A stretch of 64,000 bases of DNA from DASPWW01 sp963841715 (GTDB lineage Bacteria; Actinomycetota; Thermoleophilia; Solirubrobacterales; 70-9): positions 510,565 to 574,564 of the forward strand of contig CAWJDP010000003.1 of assembly GCA_963841715.1 (NCBI GenBank), given 5' to 3'. Position numbers and translations under genes: made by a program. Shown here piece after piece: positions 22,971 to 31,156 of this stretch; positions within the stretch are counted from its first letter, which is position 1; each line of letters begins with the position of its first letter. The notes below the pieces were generated by a model. The model did not search any database. It was not told the DNA's origin and saw only the letters and a list, made by a program, of their open reading frames with translations.

Positions 22971-24566
22971 ATGGACGGGTTGATGATGGATCGCCCGCTG
23001 CTGATCAAGCGGATCGCGGAGCGAGCCGAGACGGTGTTTCCCGAGCGCGAGCTCGTCGCCCGTACGCAGGACGGCATCGAACGCTCGAGCTACGGCGCGG
23101 TGGTGGAGCGCTCACGCCGGCTCGCCTCGTCGCTGGTTGAGCTCGGCGTCCGCCCCGGCGACCGCGTCGGGAGCTTCGCGTGGAACTCGATGCGCCATCT
23201 CGAGCTCTACTTCGCGGTGCCGAGCATCGGCGCGATCCTGCACACGATCAACATCCGCCTGTTCGAGGACGACCTCCGCTACATCGTCGGCCACGCCGAC
23301 GACCGGATGATCTTCCTCGACTCCTCGCTCTCCGGCGCGATGCCCCGATTCGAGGGCGTGGAGACCGAGATCGTGATGCCCGACGGGCCCGGCGAGCGCG
23401 ACGGCGCGCTCGCCTACGAGGAGCTGATCGCATCCGGCAATCCCTCGTTTGAGTTTCCCGAGCTCGACGAGCGTACGGCGGCGGCGATGTCGTACACGAG
23501 CGGGACCACGGGGCGCCCGAAGGGCGTCCTCTACTCGCACCGCTCGACGCTGCTGCACACGCTCAGCGCGGGACTCCCGGACTCGATCGGGCTCCGCAAC
23601 GCCGACTCGATGATGCCGGTGGTCCCGATGTTCCACGTGCTCGCGTGGGGGATCCCGTACGTCGCCGCGATGGCCGGCGCGCGCCTCGTCCTCCCCGGGC
23701 CCGACCTCTCGCCCGCGGCCCTGGCCGATCTGATCGCGACCGAGGGCGTCACCAAGGCCGCCGGGGTGCCGACGATCTGGCGCGGGATCCTCGACCTCGA
23801 GCCCGAGCCCGACCTCTCGAGCCTGCGCGAGATCAAGGCCGGGGGCGCCGCCGTCCCCGAGTCTCTGATCCGCGCCTACGACGAGCGCTTCGGCGTCCCG
23901 ATCGTCCAGGGCTGGGGGATGACCGAGACGAGCCCGCTCGCCGCGACTTCGCGGCTGCCCGCGGGGGTCGAGCTGACCGACGACGAGGCCTACGCTCTGC
24001 GCGCCTGCGTGGGGCGCGTGATCCCGCTGGTCGAGTTCAAGATCGACGACGATGCGGGCGGCGAGCTGCTTGTCAGCGGCCCCTGGGTCGCCTCGCGCTA
24101 CTACGGCGACGGGGAAGACGCAGGCGGCAAGTTCACCGACGACGGCTGGCTGCGCACCGGCGACGTCGCCGAGCTCGAGCGCGGCAGCCACATGAAGCTC
24201 GTCGACCGGACCAAGGACCTCGTCAAGTCGGGGGGAGAGTGGATCTCGTCGGTCGAGCTAGAGAACGCGATCATGGCCCACCGCGACGTCGTCGAGGCCG
24301 CCGTGATCGCAGTCCCCGATGAGCGCTGGAGCGAGCGCCCGTGCGCCTGCGTCGTCGTGCGCGACGGAGCCGAGCTCGACGCGGACGAAGTTCGTGCCCA
24401 CCTCGACGGCAGGGTCGCGAAGTGGTGGATCCCGGAGCGGGTCGAGCTCATCGACGAGGTCCCGAAGACCTCGGTCGGCAAGTTCGACAAGAAGGTGCTG
24501 CGGGCGCGATTCGCGGGCACCGAGACCGCCGCCGCGGGATCGGCCGTCGACTCCAGCGGCCGCTAG
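22971..24566 (+). CDS. Acyl-CoA synthetase (AMP-forming)
   Basis: A 531-residue ANL-superfamily adenylating enzyme that activates a fatty or other carboxylic acid to acyl-AMP and then acyl-CoA. Visible core motifs are the phosphate loop AAMSYTSGTTGRPKGVLYSHRS, the Y/W-GMTE motif VQGWGMTETSPL, and the C-terminal domain hinge and lysine sequence (DGWLRTGDVAELERGSHMKLVDRTKDLVKSGGEWIS, ending VPKTSVGKFDKKVLR, with the catalytic Lys). Starts at ATG 22971 with AGGAGGAGG just before it. The IS481 copy ends 31 bp upstream of the start codon, so the native promoter is cut off and transcription may now come from the IS or be lost. It ends in the CTAG overlap with the acetyltransferase. Confidence 0.9.
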   Translation: MDGLMMDRPLLIKRIAERAETVFPERELVARTQDGIERSSYGAVVERSRRLASSLVELGVRPGDRVGSFAWNSMRHLELYFAVPSIGAILHTINIRLFEDDLRYIVGHADDRMIFLDSSLSGAMPRFEGVETEIVMPDGPGERDGALAYEELIASGNPSFEFPELDERTAAAMSYTSGTTGRPKGVLYSHRSTLLHTLSAGLPDSIGLRNADSMMPVVPMFHVLAWGIPYVAAMAGARLVLPGPDLSPAALADLIATEGVTKAAGVPTIWRGILDLEPEPDLSSLREIKAGGAAVPESLIRAYDERFGVPIVQGWGMTETSPLAATSRLPAGVELTDDEAYALRACVGRVIPLVEFKIDDDAGGELLVSGPWVASRYYGDGEDAGGKFTDDGWLRTGDVAELERGSHMKLVDRTKDLVKSGGEWISSVELENAIMAHRDVVEAAVIAVPDERWSERPCACVVVRDGAELDADEVRAHLDGRVAKWWIPERVELIDEVPKTSVGKFDKKVLRARFAGTETAAAGSAVDSSGR

Positions 24567-25024
24567 GCCGCGTCGCGGTCGAGCTTCAACATGTACTCGA
24601 TCATCGTCTCGGGTTCGCCGCCGACGCGGTCGTAGACGGCCTGGGCGCGCTTGTTGTCGGGCGCGGTCAGCCAGCTCAGCGTCGGGGCGCCGTGCTCGCG
24701 GGCGACGCCGGCGCACGCGGCGATCAATGCGTCGGCATGGCCCTTGCCGCGCGCCGCGGGGTCAACGAAGAGGTCCTCGAGGACGACGATCCGCGCTCCG
24801 GCGAGGCTCGACCACTTCCAGCCGCAACCCGCGAATCCGACCACCGCGTCGTCGTCGGCGGTGGCGCAGAACAGGAACCCCTCGTCGTCGGGGGCGGCGA
24901 TCAGCGCTCTGGTCATCTCTTCGAGCCCCTCCGACGCGGGATCGGCCTCGTAGAAATCGCAGTAGGCTCGAATCAGCGGCTGCAGCGCCCCGACGTCTGA
25001 CTCTCTGGCCGGCCGAATCGCCAT
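24563..25024 (-). CDS. GNAT-family N-acetyltransferase
   Basis: A 153-residue GNAT fold protein. Motif A, the acetyl-CoA pyrophosphate loop, is visible as IVVLEDLFVDPAARGKGHADALI near residues 80-102 (the R/Q-x-x-G-x-G/A pattern as ARGKGHA). Before it stands WKWSSLAGARI on the beta-4 side, and after it LSWLTAPDNKRAQAVYDRVGG, the usual beta5/alpha4 segment. Convergent with the acyl-CoA synthetase and sharing a CTAG stop overlap with it. The acceptor cannot be told from sequence. Confidence 0.85.
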   Translation of the reverse strand: MAIRPARESDVGALQPLIRAYCDFYEADPASEGLEEMTRALIAAPDDEGFLFCATADDDAVVGFAGCGWKWSSLAGARIVVLEDLFVDPAARGKGHADALIAACAGVAREHGAPTLSWLTAPDNKRAQAVYDRVGGEPETMIEYMLKLDRDAA

Positions 25025-25036
25025 CGCGGCCGAACC

Positions 25037-25879
25037 CTAACCCAGCCGCTCGGCGCGGTCGCGAACCTCGGCAGGTGTGGTCTGCGTCTGCTCCTGGCGC
25101 TCAGCGAGCTTCGCCTGGAACTCCTCCTCGGTCTCGCCGCCGATCGCGTCGCGCATCCGCTCCTTGAAGCGCTCGGTGCGCCGGCCCGGCCGGAAGCGGT
25201 TCTCGGCCTGCGTCTGCTTGCGGGGGTTGCGGTCACCGTAGAAGCGCCTCGCCCACGGCGAGCCCGGCTTGCCGAGCCGAACCGCGCCGTAGAGGGCGAG
25301 CGGCGAGAGGAAGAAGCCGATCGCGCCGTGCATCAGCCGCTGTTTCGCGAAGCACAGCGCGACGACCACGAGCAGGAACACGATCGCGGCGATGCTCGTG
25401 ATCACCTGCCACAGGCTGCCCGTCTCGAAGCTGATCGGGACGACGCCGAGAAAGACCAGTCCCATCCCGGCGAGCGCGATCACGGTCGCGTCGACCGAGC
25501 TGCGGCCCTCCTTCGCCCAGTAGACGTCGTCGAGGTAGACCCAGAGCGCGAACTCGTCGATTGTCAGCCCGGCGCCGATCCCGAACAACGCCGCGCAGAT
25601 CTCGATGTAGGGGTGGTTGTCGAAGAGCGCGAACGCGACCGTCCCCGAGGCGAGCATCGTGCAGATCCCGAACACGAGGTGGTGGAGGTGGAGACCGCCC
25701 TCGCTGACGACGCTCCCCGGCCACCACGTGACGCGCGGGCTTCGCATCAGCCGCGTGCTGAGACGGATGAACGCGAACGAGGCGATGAACCCGCACAGGA
25801 GCAGGAACAGCGCCTGGCGATCGTTGGCGACGATCTGGTCGTGCCAGTACTTGGAGATGAATGAGGCTGTCGTGAGCAC
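25037..25879 (-). CDS. Polytopic membrane protein with His-rich loop
   Basis: A 280-residue membrane protein with about six hydrophobic segments, then a basic, coiled C-terminal tail of about 80 residues (RFYGDRNPRKQTQAENRFRPG...EEEFQAKLAERQEQTQ). The first loop carries GGLHLHHLVFGIC near residue 60, and the second acidic loop GAGLTIDEFALWVYLDDVYW near residue 110. Starts at GTG 25879. The same domain order is found in other actinobacteria without a named role. It lies between a GNAT protein and a MarR regulator but has no clear link to either. The 260 bp between 25879 and 26140 holds no convincing gene. Confidence 0.75.
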   Translation of the reverse strand: MLTTASFISKYWHDQIVANDRQALFLLLCGFIASFAFIRLSTRLMRSPRVTWWPGSVVSEGGLHLHHLVFGICTMLASGTVAFALFDNHPYIEICAALFGIGAGLTIDEFALWVYLDDVYWAKEGRSSVDATVIALAGMGLVFLGVVPISFETGSLWQVITSIAAIVFLLVVVALCFAKQRLMHGAIGFFLSPLALYGAVRLGKPGSPWARRFYGDRNPRKQTQAENRFRPGRRTERFKERMRDAIGGETEEEFQAKLAERQEQTQTTPAEVRDRAERLG

Positions 25880-26139
25880 GCGCAGTCAGTAAGTATCCCG
25901 ACCATGGCGCAAGGGGAGCCGGACGCCAAGGTGAGCAGCCGGGCGCGCTTGGTGACGCTCGCCGCAATGACGATCTCAGCAGGTGCGGCCGCCGGGTCAG
26001 CCGGACCCCGCTCACGCCTGAACAACGAGATGTGCGACGGCTCGCACATGCTCGACGGGAACGCCCGATAAAGGCGGACGATGTAGTGGTCGGCGTCGCC
26101 GCTCGCCGATGCCGCGAATATTCGCCTCGGGGTCGAGGC

Positions 26140-26697
26140 TCAGGCGCGATCCGACTCCGCCGCGTCCTCGGCGCAGGCTTCGACGGCACTCGGGCAGAGC
26201 TCGGCGCCGTCGGCGACGGCACGGAGGAGTCCGTAGAACACCTCGCGCTCGTTCGCGTCGAGGGCGCCGACCATCTCCTCCTCGATGTCCGCGATCGCGC
26301 GATCGCAGTCAGCGAGAAGGCGGACGCCCTCGGTGCTCAGCTCGAGCACGTAACGGCGGCGATCGCTCTCGTCGCGGGTCCGCACGATCAGCCCGCGATC
26401 GCAGAACTGCGCGGCCAGCGCGGCTAGGTTGCTGTAGTCGACGCTGACTGCGTCGGCGAGCGCGGCTTGCGAGGTACCCCCCATCACCTCGAGCTGCTTG
26501 AGGACGATGAACTCCTGCGCGCTGAGCCCGAGCGGGCGCACCGCGCGCCGGAAGCGGGTCATCGAGAGCTGGCCGAGCCGCGCCAGCAACGCGCCGACCG
26601 GAATCTGCGTCGCGTCCTCGGCGCCCGATGAGCGCGGTCTCGTACTCGTCGCCATCGCCCGCAGAGCGTAGCTGTCGCTGTCGTGGTGGAAGACCAT
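26140..26697 (-). CDS. MarR-family transcriptional regulator
   Basis: A 185-residue MarR protein, start ATG 26697 (a later ATG at 26655 beginning MATSTRPR would make a more typical N-terminus). The winged helix is QAALADAVSVDYSNLAALAAQFCDRGLIVRTRDESDRRRYVLELSTEGV around residues 90-140, with DRRRYVL, the usual wing. It represses or activates genes under control of a small ligand. It is divergent from the YceI/FMN-reductase operon. The intergenic region holds two palindromes, one of which overlaps this start codon, fitting autoregulation. Confidence 0.88.
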   Translation of the reverse strand: MVFHHDSDSYALRAMATSTRPRSSGAEDATQIPVGALLARLGQLSMTRFRRAVRPLGLSAQEFIVLKQLEVMGGTSQAALADAVSVDYSNLAALAAQFCDRGLIVRTRDESDRRRYVLELSTEGVRLLADCDRAIADIEEEMVGALDANEREVFYGLLRAVADGAELCPSAVEACAEDAAESDRA

Positions 26698-26710
26698 GGT
26701 TTGAACCCAT
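26696..26710. promoter_or_regulatory. Candidate MarR operator (imperfect palindrome) at MarR start
   Basis: ATGGTTTGAACCCAT has six of seven symmetric base pairs around a central G, and overlaps the MarR ATG (26695-26697) by two bases. Position and symmetry suggest an autoregulatory site; the protein has not been shown to bind it. Confidence 0.4.
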
Positions 26711-26723
26711 TATGGTACTCTAT

Positions 26724-26746
26724 GATCCTGGTATATAACCAGTATC
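26724..26746. promoter_or_regulatory. Candidate MarR operator between MarR and YceI
   Basis: CTGGTATATAACCAG (26728-26742) has perfect 5-bp arms around ATATA, and GAT/ATC at 26724-26726/26744-26746 extend the symmetry with one mismatch. It lies 21 bp upstream of the YceI start and 27 bp from the MarR ATG. A TATGAT (-10-like) sits at 26721-26726. Confidence 0.5.
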
Positions 26747-26766
26747 TACTTCGAGAGGAGACGGCA

Positions 26767-27327
26767 ATGACCACCGAAACCACGACGCGACCGTTCGCCG
26801 GCGGCTACGCCGCCGACCCCGTCCACTCCTCGTTCGGGTTCGCGCTCACGCACATGGGCGTGTCGACGTTCCGCGGCTCGTTCTCCGACGTCCGCGCGAG
26901 CCTCGAGTCGGGCCCCGACGGGATCGCACTCCAGGGCGCGGCCAAGGTCGAGAGCGTCTCGATCGTCGATCCGCCCGAGTTCAGGGCGCACGTTCTCTCG
27001 GCCGAGTTCTTCGACGCCGAGAGCCACCCTGAGATCGCGTTCAGCTCGAGCGCCGTCGCGCTCGACGACGACGGCTCGGCCGAGATCGACGGCGAGCTGA
27101 CGATCAAGGGGATCACCAAGCCTGTCCACGCGACGGGGAGCTGGGTAGCCCCGCGCGAGGCGCTGGGCGGCATGCGAGGCGCGCTCGAGCTCGAGGCGAC
27201 GGTCGATCGCCGCGACTTCGGGATGAACTGGCAGCTGGAGCTGCCCGGCGGCGGCAACGCGGCCGAGTACGAGATCACGATTAGCGCGCATCTCGAGCTC
27301 CTGCAATCCCCGGAGGGTGAGGCGTAG
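26767..27327 (+). CDS. YceI-family protein
   Basis: A 186-residue lipocalin-like YceI protein, a family that binds isoprenoid or lipid ligands. Signatures are the N-terminal YAADPVHSSFGFALTHMGVSTFRGSFSDV, then FDAESHPEIAFSSS and GELTIKGITKPV, and GRDDFG-like DRRDFGMNW at the C-terminus. There is no signal peptide, so it is probably cytosolic. Starts at ATG 26767, with GAGAGGAG as ribosome-binding site. It is followed after 4 bp by an FMN reductase, forming a two-gene operon divergent from MarR, with palindromes in the intergenic space. Confidence 0.9.
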   Translation: MTTETTTRPFAGGYAADPVHSSFGFALTHMGVSTFRGSFSDVRASLESGPDGIALQGAAKVESVSIVDPPEFRAHVLSAEFFDAESHPEIAFSSSAVALDDDGSAEIDGELTIKGITKPVHATGSWVAPREALGGMRGALELEATVDRRDFGMNWQLELPGGGNAAEYEITISAHLELLQSPEGEA

Positions 27328-27331
27328 CGCG

Positions 27332-27907
27332 ATGCGGATCCTCGCGATCTCCGGGAGCCTGCGGCGCGGGTCGCACAACACCGCCCTGCTCCGGGCGGCG
27401 GCCGACCGACTGCCGCCCGGGGTCGAGCTCGAGCTGTTCACCGGGCTCGACGAGGTGCCCCACTACAACCAGGACCTCGACGTTCCGGGGGCGGCGCCCG
27501 AGACCGCCGAGCGGCTGCGCGCCGCGATCGCGCCGGCCGACGCGATCCTGATCAGCACCCCCGAGTACAACTCCTCGATCCCGGGTGTGCTGAAGAACGC
27601 GATCGACTGGGTTTCGCGTCCCTATCCGGACAACGCGCTTCGCGACAAGCCGGCCGCCGTGATCGGGGCGAGCACGGGGACGTTCGGTGCCGTGTGGGCC
27701 CAGGCCGAGCTCCGCAAGGTGCTGTCGACGGCCGGCGCCCGGACGCTCGACCGCGAGCTGCCCGTCGCGGCGGCGAATATGGCATTCGACGAGCGTGGGG
27801 AGCTCCGCGACCCCGAGCTGGGAGAGCGGCTGGCGGAGATCGTCCGCGAGCTCGCCGCCGAGGCCGAGGGGGTTCCGGAGCCTGAGCCGGAGCGGATCGC
27901 GGCCTAG
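27332..27907 (+). CDS. NAD(P)H-dependent FMN reductase
   Basis: A 191-residue flavodoxin-like NADPH:FMN oxidoreductase. Phosphate-binding loop: ILAISGSLRRGSHNTALLRAA at residues 3-23. The middle motif is ADAILISTPEYNSSIPGVLKNAIDWVSR near residues 68-95, the family's GxxPEYN...P-x2-LKNAIDW signature. Cytosolic. It follows the YceI gene by 4 bp and is predicted to be under the same MarR control. Substrates are likely quinones, azo compounds or free flavin. Confidence 0.9.
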   Translation: MRILAISGSLRRGSHNTALLRAAADRLPPGVELELFTGLDEVPHYNQDLDVPGAAPETAERLRAAIAPADAILISTPEYNSSIPGVLKNAIDWVSRPYPDNALRDKPAAVIGASTGTFGAVWAQAELRKVLSTAGARTLDRELPVAAANMAFDERGELRDPELGERLAEIVRELAAEAEGVPEPEPERIAA

Positions 27908-27933
27908 GCGCGGCGCCCCCTAGGATCCGTCAG

Positions 27934-29301
27934 GTGTCCGGATCGAGCTCGACCCCGCCGGCCTCGCGGCTTCCCCGCTTCCTCCAGGGCCTTCGCTTCG
28001 CCCGCGATCCGCTCGGGGTGCTGATCGATCTCCGCAACCACTACGGCGACGTGTTCTCGGTCAATTTCCCGTTCTTCGGCCGCGTCACCTACGTCGCCGA
28101 CCCAGAGCTGGTCAAGCGCGTGTTCACGGGGCGACCCGAGCTCATGCACGCCGGCGAGGCGAACGCGACCGTGCTCGAGGCGAGCCTCGGACCGTACTCG
28201 CTGCTCACCCTCGACGAGGGCGAGCACATGCGCCAGCGCAAGCTGCTGCTGCCGCCGTTCCACGGTGAGCGCGTCCGGCGCTACGGCGAGCTGATCCGCG
28301 AGATCACCGAGCGCGATTTCGAGACATGGCCGGTCGGCGAGCCGTTCGCTGTCCGCCCGCACATGACCCGTATCACGCTGTCGGTGATCCTGCGCGCGGT
28401 GTTCGGGGTCCGCGACGAAGAGCGCTCGCGGCGGGCGTTCGCTGCAATCGGCGAATTCGCGCGCCGGGCGACGACGATCACCGAGCTCCCGTTCCTGCGC
28501 TATGACTTCGGGCGCATCAGCCCGTGGCGGAAGTTCCTCGCCGCCCGCGACGGTCTCGACGACTTCGTCCATGGGGAGATCGCCGCGCGCCGTGCCGAGC
28601 CCGCTGCGGACGAGCGCGACGACGTGCTCTCGCTGCTGCTTCGCGCAACCCATGACGACGGCACGCCGATGAGCGACCGCGAGCTTCGCGACGAGCTCGT
28701 GACGATCATCGGCGCGGGCCACGAGACGACGGCGACGGCGCTGACCTGGGCGCTCGAGCGCCTCGTTCGCACGCCGCGGGCGCTCGAGCGCCTGCGCGAG
28801 TCTGTCGCCGACGGCGACGACTCCTACGTCGACGCGACGATCAAGGAGACACTGCGCGCGCGCCCGGTGGTCATGGACGTGGCGCGAAAGCTGACTGCGC
28901 CGACCCGGCTCGGCGACTACGAGCTGCCGGCGGGCGCGTTCGTGCTCCCCGCAATCGCGGCGCTCCACTACCGCGAGGACCTGTTCCCGAACCCGCGGGA
29001 GTTCAGGCCCGAGCGCTTCCTCGACGAGGACGTCGAAAGCTATGCCTGGATCCCGTTCGGCGGCGGCGTGCGGCGTTGCATCGGCGCCGCGTTCGCTGAG
29101 TACGAGATGCGCGTCGTGCTGAAGGCGATCTTCGAGCGCGCCGCGATCAGCGCCGCCGAGCCCGCCCCGGAACGGGTCAAGATCCGCAACATCACCCTCG
29201 CACCGGCGCGTGACGGCCGCATCGTCCTCGATCGCCCGCTCGCGCCGGCGCCGGCGCCGGCGGGGTCCGAGGCCGCTCAGCTCGCCGCCGCGCGCGTCTG
29301 A
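27934..29301 (+). CDS. Cytochrome P450
   Basis: A 455-residue soluble bacterial P450. All invariant parts are present: the I-helix GAGHETTATAL (residues 260-270, with the proton-relay Thr), the ExxR pair KETLR (E305, R308), FRPERFLD (357-364), and the heme loop FGGGVRRCIGAAFA (375-388) with axial Cys382. No membrane anchor. Starts at GTG 27934. The closest functional context is unspecific: FMN reductase upstream, ROK kinase downstream, and a VOC dioxygenase-like gene 1 kb away. No ferredoxin gene is nearby. Substrate unknown. Confidence 0.92.
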   Translation: MSGSSSTPPASRLPRFLQGLRFARDPLGVLIDLRNHYGDVFSVNFPFFGRVTYVADPELVKRVFTGRPELMHAGEANATVLEASLGPYSLLTLDEGEHMRQRKLLLPPFHGERVRRYGELIREITERDFETWPVGEPFAVRPHMTRITLSVILRAVFGVRDEERSRRAFAAIGEFARRATTITELPFLRYDFGRISPWRKFLAARDGLDDFVHGEIAARRAEPAADERDDVLSLLLRATHDDGTPMSDRELRDELVTIIGAGHETTATALTWALERLVRTPRALERLRESVADGDDSYVDATIKETLRARPVVMDVARKLTAPTRLGDYELPAGAFVLPAIAALHYREDLFPNPREFRPERFLDEDVESYAWIPFGGGVRRCIGAAFAEYEMRVVLKAIFERAAISAAEPAPERVKIRNITLAPARDGRIVLDRPLAPAPAPAGSEAAQLAAARV

Positions 29302-30257
29302 TCCTCGAACAGCAGCGAGGCGCCGATCGCGCCGCCGAAGTCGCCGAGGCCTGCAACGTGGATGTCGGGCGGGTTCTTGTCAGCGAACAGGTTCTTCATC
29401 ATTCGCCTCTCGATCCGCTTCGCGTACGGCTCGCCGAACCTGACTCCGAGCCCACCGCCGATGATCACGGCCTCGGGGTCGAGCAGGTTGCAGGCCGACG
29501 CGATCCCGGCGCCGAGCGCGACGATGGCGCGGTCGATCAGCTCCTTTGCGAGCTTGTCGTTCTTCTTCAGGGCCCGCTCCCAGATCCCGCTCGTCAGGCG
29601 CGGCTTGCCCTTGTCCTCCATGATCGTGAAGAGGTCAGTCTTGCGCCCCTCCCGGTGCTCCCTGCGCGCCTTCGCCTCCATCGCGGCCCGGCCCGCATAA
29701 GCCTCGACGCAGCCGCGCCGACCGCACGGGCAGCGCGCGCCGCCCTCCTTGATCACCATGTGACCGATCTCGCCCGCGGCCCCGCGGCCGAGCCACGGCT
29801 TGCCGTCGAGGATCAGCCCGCCGCCGACGCCGGTCCCCCAGAAGACACCGAGCAGCGTCCCGTACGGCCGCCCCGCGCCGAGCTCGAACTCCGCCGTTGT
29901 GCCGACCTGAACGTCGTTGCCGACGCGAATTTGGGTGCCGAGTGCGTCTGAGAGCGTTCTCGCGAGCGGGAACATCCCGGACCACCCGGGCAGGTTCTTC
30001 GCGCTCGATACCTCGCCGGTCGCCTCGTTCACGTCACCGGGCGAGCCAACTCCCACTCCCTGCAGCTCCTGCGGCTTCACCTCGGCGTCCGTAGCCGCCT
30101 CCTGGAGGGCCTGGATCATCTGGCCCGCGACGTCCTCGGGGCCGCCGCTCGTCGGCGTCGGGCGGCGCGCGTCGCCGATCACCCGGCCGCCGTCCTCGAT
30201 GACCGCCGCCTGGATCTTCGTCCCACCGAGATCGATCCCGCCCCGCAGCGTGCTCAT
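29277..30257 (-). CDS. ROK-family kinase/glucokinase-like
   Basis: A 326-residue ROK protein. The nucleotide-binding phosphate-1 motif is GGIDLGGTKIQAAV near residue 6-19. GTGVGGGLILDGKPW follows at mid-protein. The zinc-binding ROK signature, EIGHMVIKEGGARCPCGRRGCVEAYAGRAAM, contains CxCGxxGCxE, which usually marks the sugar kinase side, as opposed to the DNA-binding repressors; no N-terminal HTH is present. The start is ATG 30257. It overlaps the P450 tail by 25 bp, convergently. Likely a glucokinase-type enzyme. Confidence 0.85.
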   Translation of the reverse strand: MSTLRGGIDLGGTKIQAAVIEDGGRVIGDARRPTPTSGGPEDVAGQMIQALQEAATDAEVKPQELQGVGVGSPGDVNEATGEVSSAKNLPGWSGMFPLARTLSDALGTQIRVGNDVQVGTTAEFELGAGRPYGTLLGVFWGTGVGGGLILDGKPWLGRGAAGEIGHMVIKEGGARCPCGRRGCVEAYAGRAAMEAKARREHREGRKTDLFTIMEDKGKPRLTSGIWERALKKNDKLAKELIDRAIVALGAGIASACNLLDPEAVIIGGGLGVRFGEPYAKRIERRMMKNLFADKNPPDIHVAGLGDFGGAIGASLLFEDQTRAAAS

Positions 30258-30298
30258 TCGGCCCGCGACCCTACCCGATCGCGGCGGTGCGCCAGGAT

Positions 30299-31156
30299 AT
30301 GCGCGTGATCGACCCGGGCACACGCCTCGGGGCCGTCCGCCTCAACGTCTCCGACATCGACGCGATGACCCGATTCTACGAGTCGGCGATCGGGTTGCGG
30401 ACTCTCGAGCGCGACGGCGAGACCGTCCGCCTCGGCGCCCCCCGCGCCGCCGAGCCGGTCGTCGAGCTCGCCGCGCGCCCCGACGCTCCCCGGCGTCCAC
30501 CGCGGACGACCGGGCTCTTCCATCTTGCGATTCTCGTCCCCGACCGCCGCGAGCTCGCGCGGTCGCTGCGCCGCGTCTCCGAGGCCGGGTGGCGGTTCAG
30601 CGGCGCGTCGGACCACCTCGTCAGCGAGGCGCTCTACCTCTCGGACCCGGAACGGAACGGGATCGAGATCTACCGCGACCGCGCGCGGGAGGAATGGGAG
30701 CGTGACGAAGACGGCGAGATCCGAATGTCGACCCTGCCGCTCGACATCGCGGCCGTGCTCGGCGAGCTCGAAGGGGACGATTCCGGCGGCCAAAACGTCG
30801 CGCAGGGAACCCGGATCGGGCATGTGCACCTCAACGTCGCCGACCTCGCGGCCTCGGAGGAGCTCTACGCAGGGAGTCTCGGCTTCGAGGTCACAGTCCG
30901 CGGCTACCCGGGGGCGCTGTTCCTCGCAGCCGGCGGATACCACCACCACATCGGGCTCAACACCTGGAACGGAGCCGGTGCACCGGCCGCGCCGCCGGGG
31001 GCGCTGGGGCTCGACCGGTTCGAGATCGTGCTGCCGGATAAGGCGCAGATCGACGCAGTCGAGCGCGCGCTTGCGGGCGCCGGCGTCCCGCTCTCGCGGA
31101 CCGGCGCCGGCCTCGAGTTCGCCGACCCGTCGGCGAACCGGCTGCTCGTCCGCTAA
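30299..31156 (+). CDS. Two-domain VOC protein, CatE-like
   Basis: A 285-residue vicinal-oxygen-chelate protein with two domains: residues 8-130 (RLGAVRLNVSDIDAMTRFYESAIGL) and residues 165-285 (RIGHVHLNVADLAASEELYAGSLGF). Metal ligands are credible in the second domain: His in GHVHLNV, His in AGGYHHHIGLNTWNG and Glu in DRFEIVL. This set and domain order resemble the CatE catechol-2,3-dioxygenase family of extradiol enzymes. The start is ATG 30299. It ends in a 4-bp stop overlap with the convergent DUF4239 gene. Dioxygenase activity is inferred. Confidence 0.85.
   Translation: MRVIDPGTRLGAVRLNVSDIDAMTRFYESAIGLRTLERDGETVRLGAPRAAEPVVELAARPDAPRRPPRTTGLFHLAILVPDRRELARSLRRVSEAGWRFSGASDHLVSEALYLSDPERNGIEIYRDRAREEWERDEDGEIRMSTLPLDIAAVLGELEGDDSGGQNVAQGTRIGHVHLNVADLAASEELYAGSLGFEVTVRGYPGALFLAAGGYHHHIGLNTWNGAGAPAAPPGALGLDRFEIVLPDKAQIDAVERALAGAGVPLSRTGAGLEFADPSANRLLVR

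Noticed and set aside
25880..26139. Small minus-strand frame at 25747-26049
   Set aside because: It overlaps the membrane-protein gene, is Cys/Arg-rich without domain pattern and has no ribosome-binding site; the gap is treated as non-coding.
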